Source: DASVWZ01 sp963715675
Lineage (GTDB): Bacteria; Acidobacteriota; Terriglobia; Terriglobales; Acidobacteriaceae
NCBI GenBank assembly: GCA_963715675.1
Contig: OY970265.1
Span: forward strand, 3,968,001-4,032,000
Length of the DNA stretch: 64,000 nt
Direction: 5' to 3'
Program-made: the position numbers and the translations under genes
The notes under the pieces: model-generated
Seen by the model: the letters and a program-made list of their open reading frames with translations, nothing else
What the model was told of the DNA's origin: nothing
The model's database searches: none
In this document: one piece after another, positions 62,469 to 64,000 of the stretch
How the letters are laid out: each line of letters begins with the position of its first letter
Numbering within the stretch: position 1 is the first letter of the stretch

Positions 62469-63689
62469 TTAGGACGTGGGGGGCGGACACTCGTGTCCGC
62501 CGCGCTGCCACCATTCGCGGCCAGCCACTGCTGCGATCGCAAGACCAGCCACAAGGACGCCCGCGAGTACATCGACCACATAGTGCCACTCGAGCAGCAC
62601 GATTGCGACCGCCAGCAACACGTTGTACGCAGCCAGGGTAATCCTGATTCGCTTCCAGGAGCGCAGAAACCACAATGCCATCAGGGACTGGACAATGTGC
62701 ATACAGGGAAAGGCGATGTAGTAGTCGAACGCAATGCGGCGCAGGCGCTCATGGTTCCAAAGCGCTTGCGCACCTGCCAGCGAAACCTTCTGCGTGGCCC
62801 ACGTGGTCAGGACGCGCGGGAACGCGGAGAAGTGGCCGGAACACAAGTAGTACGGGCCCTGGCTCGGCCAGATATAAAACAATCCAAGCGCCAGATAGTA
62901 GGCTGTCAGGAGTGCACCCGCGAACTGCAATCCCCGTTGTCGTCCGTGAAGTTGGCAGGTTAAGATCAAAGCCGCCCCGGCCACAGCGAACATCCCGTAA
63001 TAAATCAACTCCAGGAAATGAAAAAAAGAAATCGGAAAGACTTGCAGCGCCCAATGGCACATCTGCGGCACAGACAGGCCTCGGAGCAGCCACTGGTCCA
63101 TCGAATTGAACAGCAGGTCATCCGCGGCGAAGAAGCGCACCGAAAGAATAATGTCGTTGTAAGCCGACACCAGCAGCAAGCCGGCGAACAAATAAATCGC
63201 GGGAGGCAAGATCGCACTCGCAGATCGCAGGAGGCCGTTGGGCTTCAGTCTCTCGTGAACTTCCACTACCGCAACCGTGAACACCGTCAGGATCAGGGCG
63301 TTGAACCAGCCGAACATCCAGCCCAAAATCGCAAAATAGGCCAGCATTAGGAGAACGCGTATCTTCTCCCGCCGGACGCGCTCCAGCACGGGACCGACGG
63401 TTTCCGCGGGCGGAAATCCCATGAGATACAGGAGGGTGGCGGCGAAAATCGATTTTGTCGCGATCAACACCCAGTACGTGACCGCCAGCCAGGCCCAGTC
63501 AAAGTGGGTGGGAAGGTTGAATCGCTTCAGAAGCGGGATGAGAGCTACGGCCAGAAAAGCACTGACCCAGTAATGGAAATCCCTTGGGAGTTTTTGGAGC
63601 CACGAAAGGATGGTCAAGGTCGTTCCTGTAGAAGATCCATCGTCAACATTCCTGCCGGCATTCTGCCCCGAACGTCGCCAGCTTAGCAT
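62469..63689 (-). CDS. PAP2-superfamily phosphatase, membrane-bound
   Basis: 406 residues with about ten hydrophobic helices. The phosphatase motif blocks near the end read FPCMHIVQSLMALWF and EWHYVVDVLAG, which match the second and third PAP2 motifs; YIWPSQGPYY precedes them. Such enzymes dephosphorylate lipid phosphates such as undecaprenyl pyrophosphate or phosphatidate. The extended N-terminal membrane part is typical of the PAP2_3 subgroup. The C-terminal GGHECPPPTS is encoded by a palindrome, a likely late addition. Confidence 0.85.
   Translation of the reverse strand: MLSWRRSGQNAGRNVDDGSSTGTTLTILSWLQKLPRDFHYWVSAFLAVALIPLLKRFNLPTHFDWAWLAVTYWVLIATKSIFAATLLYLMGFPPAETVGPVLERVRREKIRVLLMLAYFAILGWMFGWFNALILTVFTVAVVEVHERLKPNGLLRSASAILPPAIYLFAGLLLVSAYNDIILSVRFFAADDLLFNSMDQWLLRGLSVPQMCHWALQVFPISFFHFLELIYYGMFAVAGAALILTCQLHGRQRGLQFAGALLTAYYLALGLFYIWPSQGPYYLCSGHFSAFPRVLTTWATQKVSLAGAQALWNHERLRRIAFDYYIAFPCMHIVQSLMALWFLRSWKRIRITLAAYNVLLAVAIVLLEWHYVVDVLAGVLVAGLAIAAVAGREWWQRGGHECPPPTS
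62482..62501. repeat. Perfect palindrome at the 3' ends of the M13 and PAP2 genes
   Basis: GGCGGACAC-TC-GTGTCCGCC forms perfect 9-base arms with a 2-base loop. It lies after the M13 stop and inside the last codons of the convergent PAP2 gene (encoding GGHECPP). A GC-rich terminator for the M13 transcript or a REP-like element are both possible; no T-run follows. Confidence 0.5.
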
Positions 63690-63795
63690 GACCGCACCTG
63701 ATCCCAGTATTTATGCTCGAATGGCATCCTGAGCCGGCGCACAATACGCTGCCAGAGCCCCGATTCTGCGGATGAAAGATGCAAAGTATTGCACC

Positions 63796-63824
63796 TTGAC
63801 AACGCACCGCACTCGGAGAATACT
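63796..63824 (+). promoter_or_regulatory. Possible sigma-70 promoter before the terminal gene
   Basis: TTGACA (63796-63801) and AATACT (63819-63824) are 17 bases apart, placing a start of transcription about 60 bases before the next ATG. The -10 is only a partial match. Confidence 0.4.
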
Positions 63825-63891
63825 TCGGGGCAGGTGTCATCTTGGCATCTACGGTCTCGAACGGTCTATCCCCTTCACAAGAGGAATCATC

Positions 63892-64000
63892 ATGAAAAGA
63901 ATTTGTTATCTCTCACTGCTGTTGGTTTTGCTTGCCGGCCTGGCATCGGCGAAATCGATCCCTGTGCCCCTGGTAGATCAGCCGCTCGTGCCGGACGCGG
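63892..64000 (+). CDS. Secreted protein, 5' end only (runs off window)
   Basis: ATG 63892 with GAGGA 7 bases upstream opens a frame that continues to the window edge. The 36 visible residues are a signal peptide (KRICYLSLLLVLLAGLASA) and the start of a mature protein (KSIPVPLVDQPLVPDA). Nothing more can be said about its function. Confidence 0.75.
   Translation, partial: MKRICYLSLLLVLLAGLASAKSIPVPLVDQPLVPDA

Overview
The window reads as a chromosomal segment of a GC-rich, Gram-negative soil bacterium of the phylum Acidobacteriota (Terriglobia/Koribacter-like); this is an inference. It rests on lipid A/LPS genes (lpxI, kdsA), a SurA-type periplasmic chaperone, several secreted GloVer tandem-repeat proteins, a DUF4097 protein, the acidobacterial C-terminal anchor module (Ig-like domain, membrane helix, Cys-Gly-Gly, second Ig-like stretch), many secreted peptidases, and short dispersed intergenic palindromes. 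No transposase, integrase, phage structural gene or CRISPR array was recognised.

Layout. 1-4.4 kb: the end of murJ converges on a bactofilin gene, then rnr (RNase R) and tRNA-Pro(GGG). 4.4-13.5 kb: a truncated alpha/beta hydrolase beside the tRNA, a hypothetical secreted protein, a small membrane protein, kbl-type acyltransferase, a HAD hydrolase, a glycine-zipper lipoprotein, a YhaM-like nuclease next to a SurA-like chaperone, and the first GloVer protein. 13.8-20.6 kb: an M49-like peptidase, a TPR/peptidase-MA protein, an M1 peptidase and lpxI. 20.7-31.2 kb: a frameshifted GloVer gene with its C-terminal anchor, DinB, a Gfo/Idh oxidoreductase, a TonB-like protein, a secreted phospholipase C-like phosphoesterase interrupted by one in-frame amber codon, two more GloVer genes and a DUF4097 protein. 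31.5-41.9 kb: central metabolism and envelope genes (pckG, cysteine desulfurase-like, msrA, GT4, glyA, a hydrolase, and pyrG-kdsA in series).

42.0-45.8 kb is the most accessory-looking part: a PC4-like/Ymh two-domain protein, small orphans, an ankyrin protein and an AbrB-PIN toxin-antitoxin pair. 45.8-57.9 kb holds secreted hypothetical proteins, a retropepsin-like protease, a PLP decarboxylase, a fifth GloVer gene, a methyltransferase, an M28 peptidase and MarC. 58.0-64.0 kb holds a Phd-PIN toxin-antitoxin pair whose operator palindrome sits inside its promoter spacer, thiC, an M13 peptidase, a PAP2 phosphatase and the start of a secreted protein that runs off the end.

Themes: envelope building (murJ, bactofilin, lpxI, kdsA, surA, GT4, PAP2), a heavy load of exported zinc peptidases (M49-like, MA, M1, M28, M13), and expansion of GloVer proteins, of which two of the surrounding secreted genes are visibly decaying. 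I did not find a complete new multi-gene system; the best leads are the PC4-Ymh fusion, the amber-interrupted phosphoesterase, the GloVer family and the promoter-embedded operator of the Phd-PIN pair.
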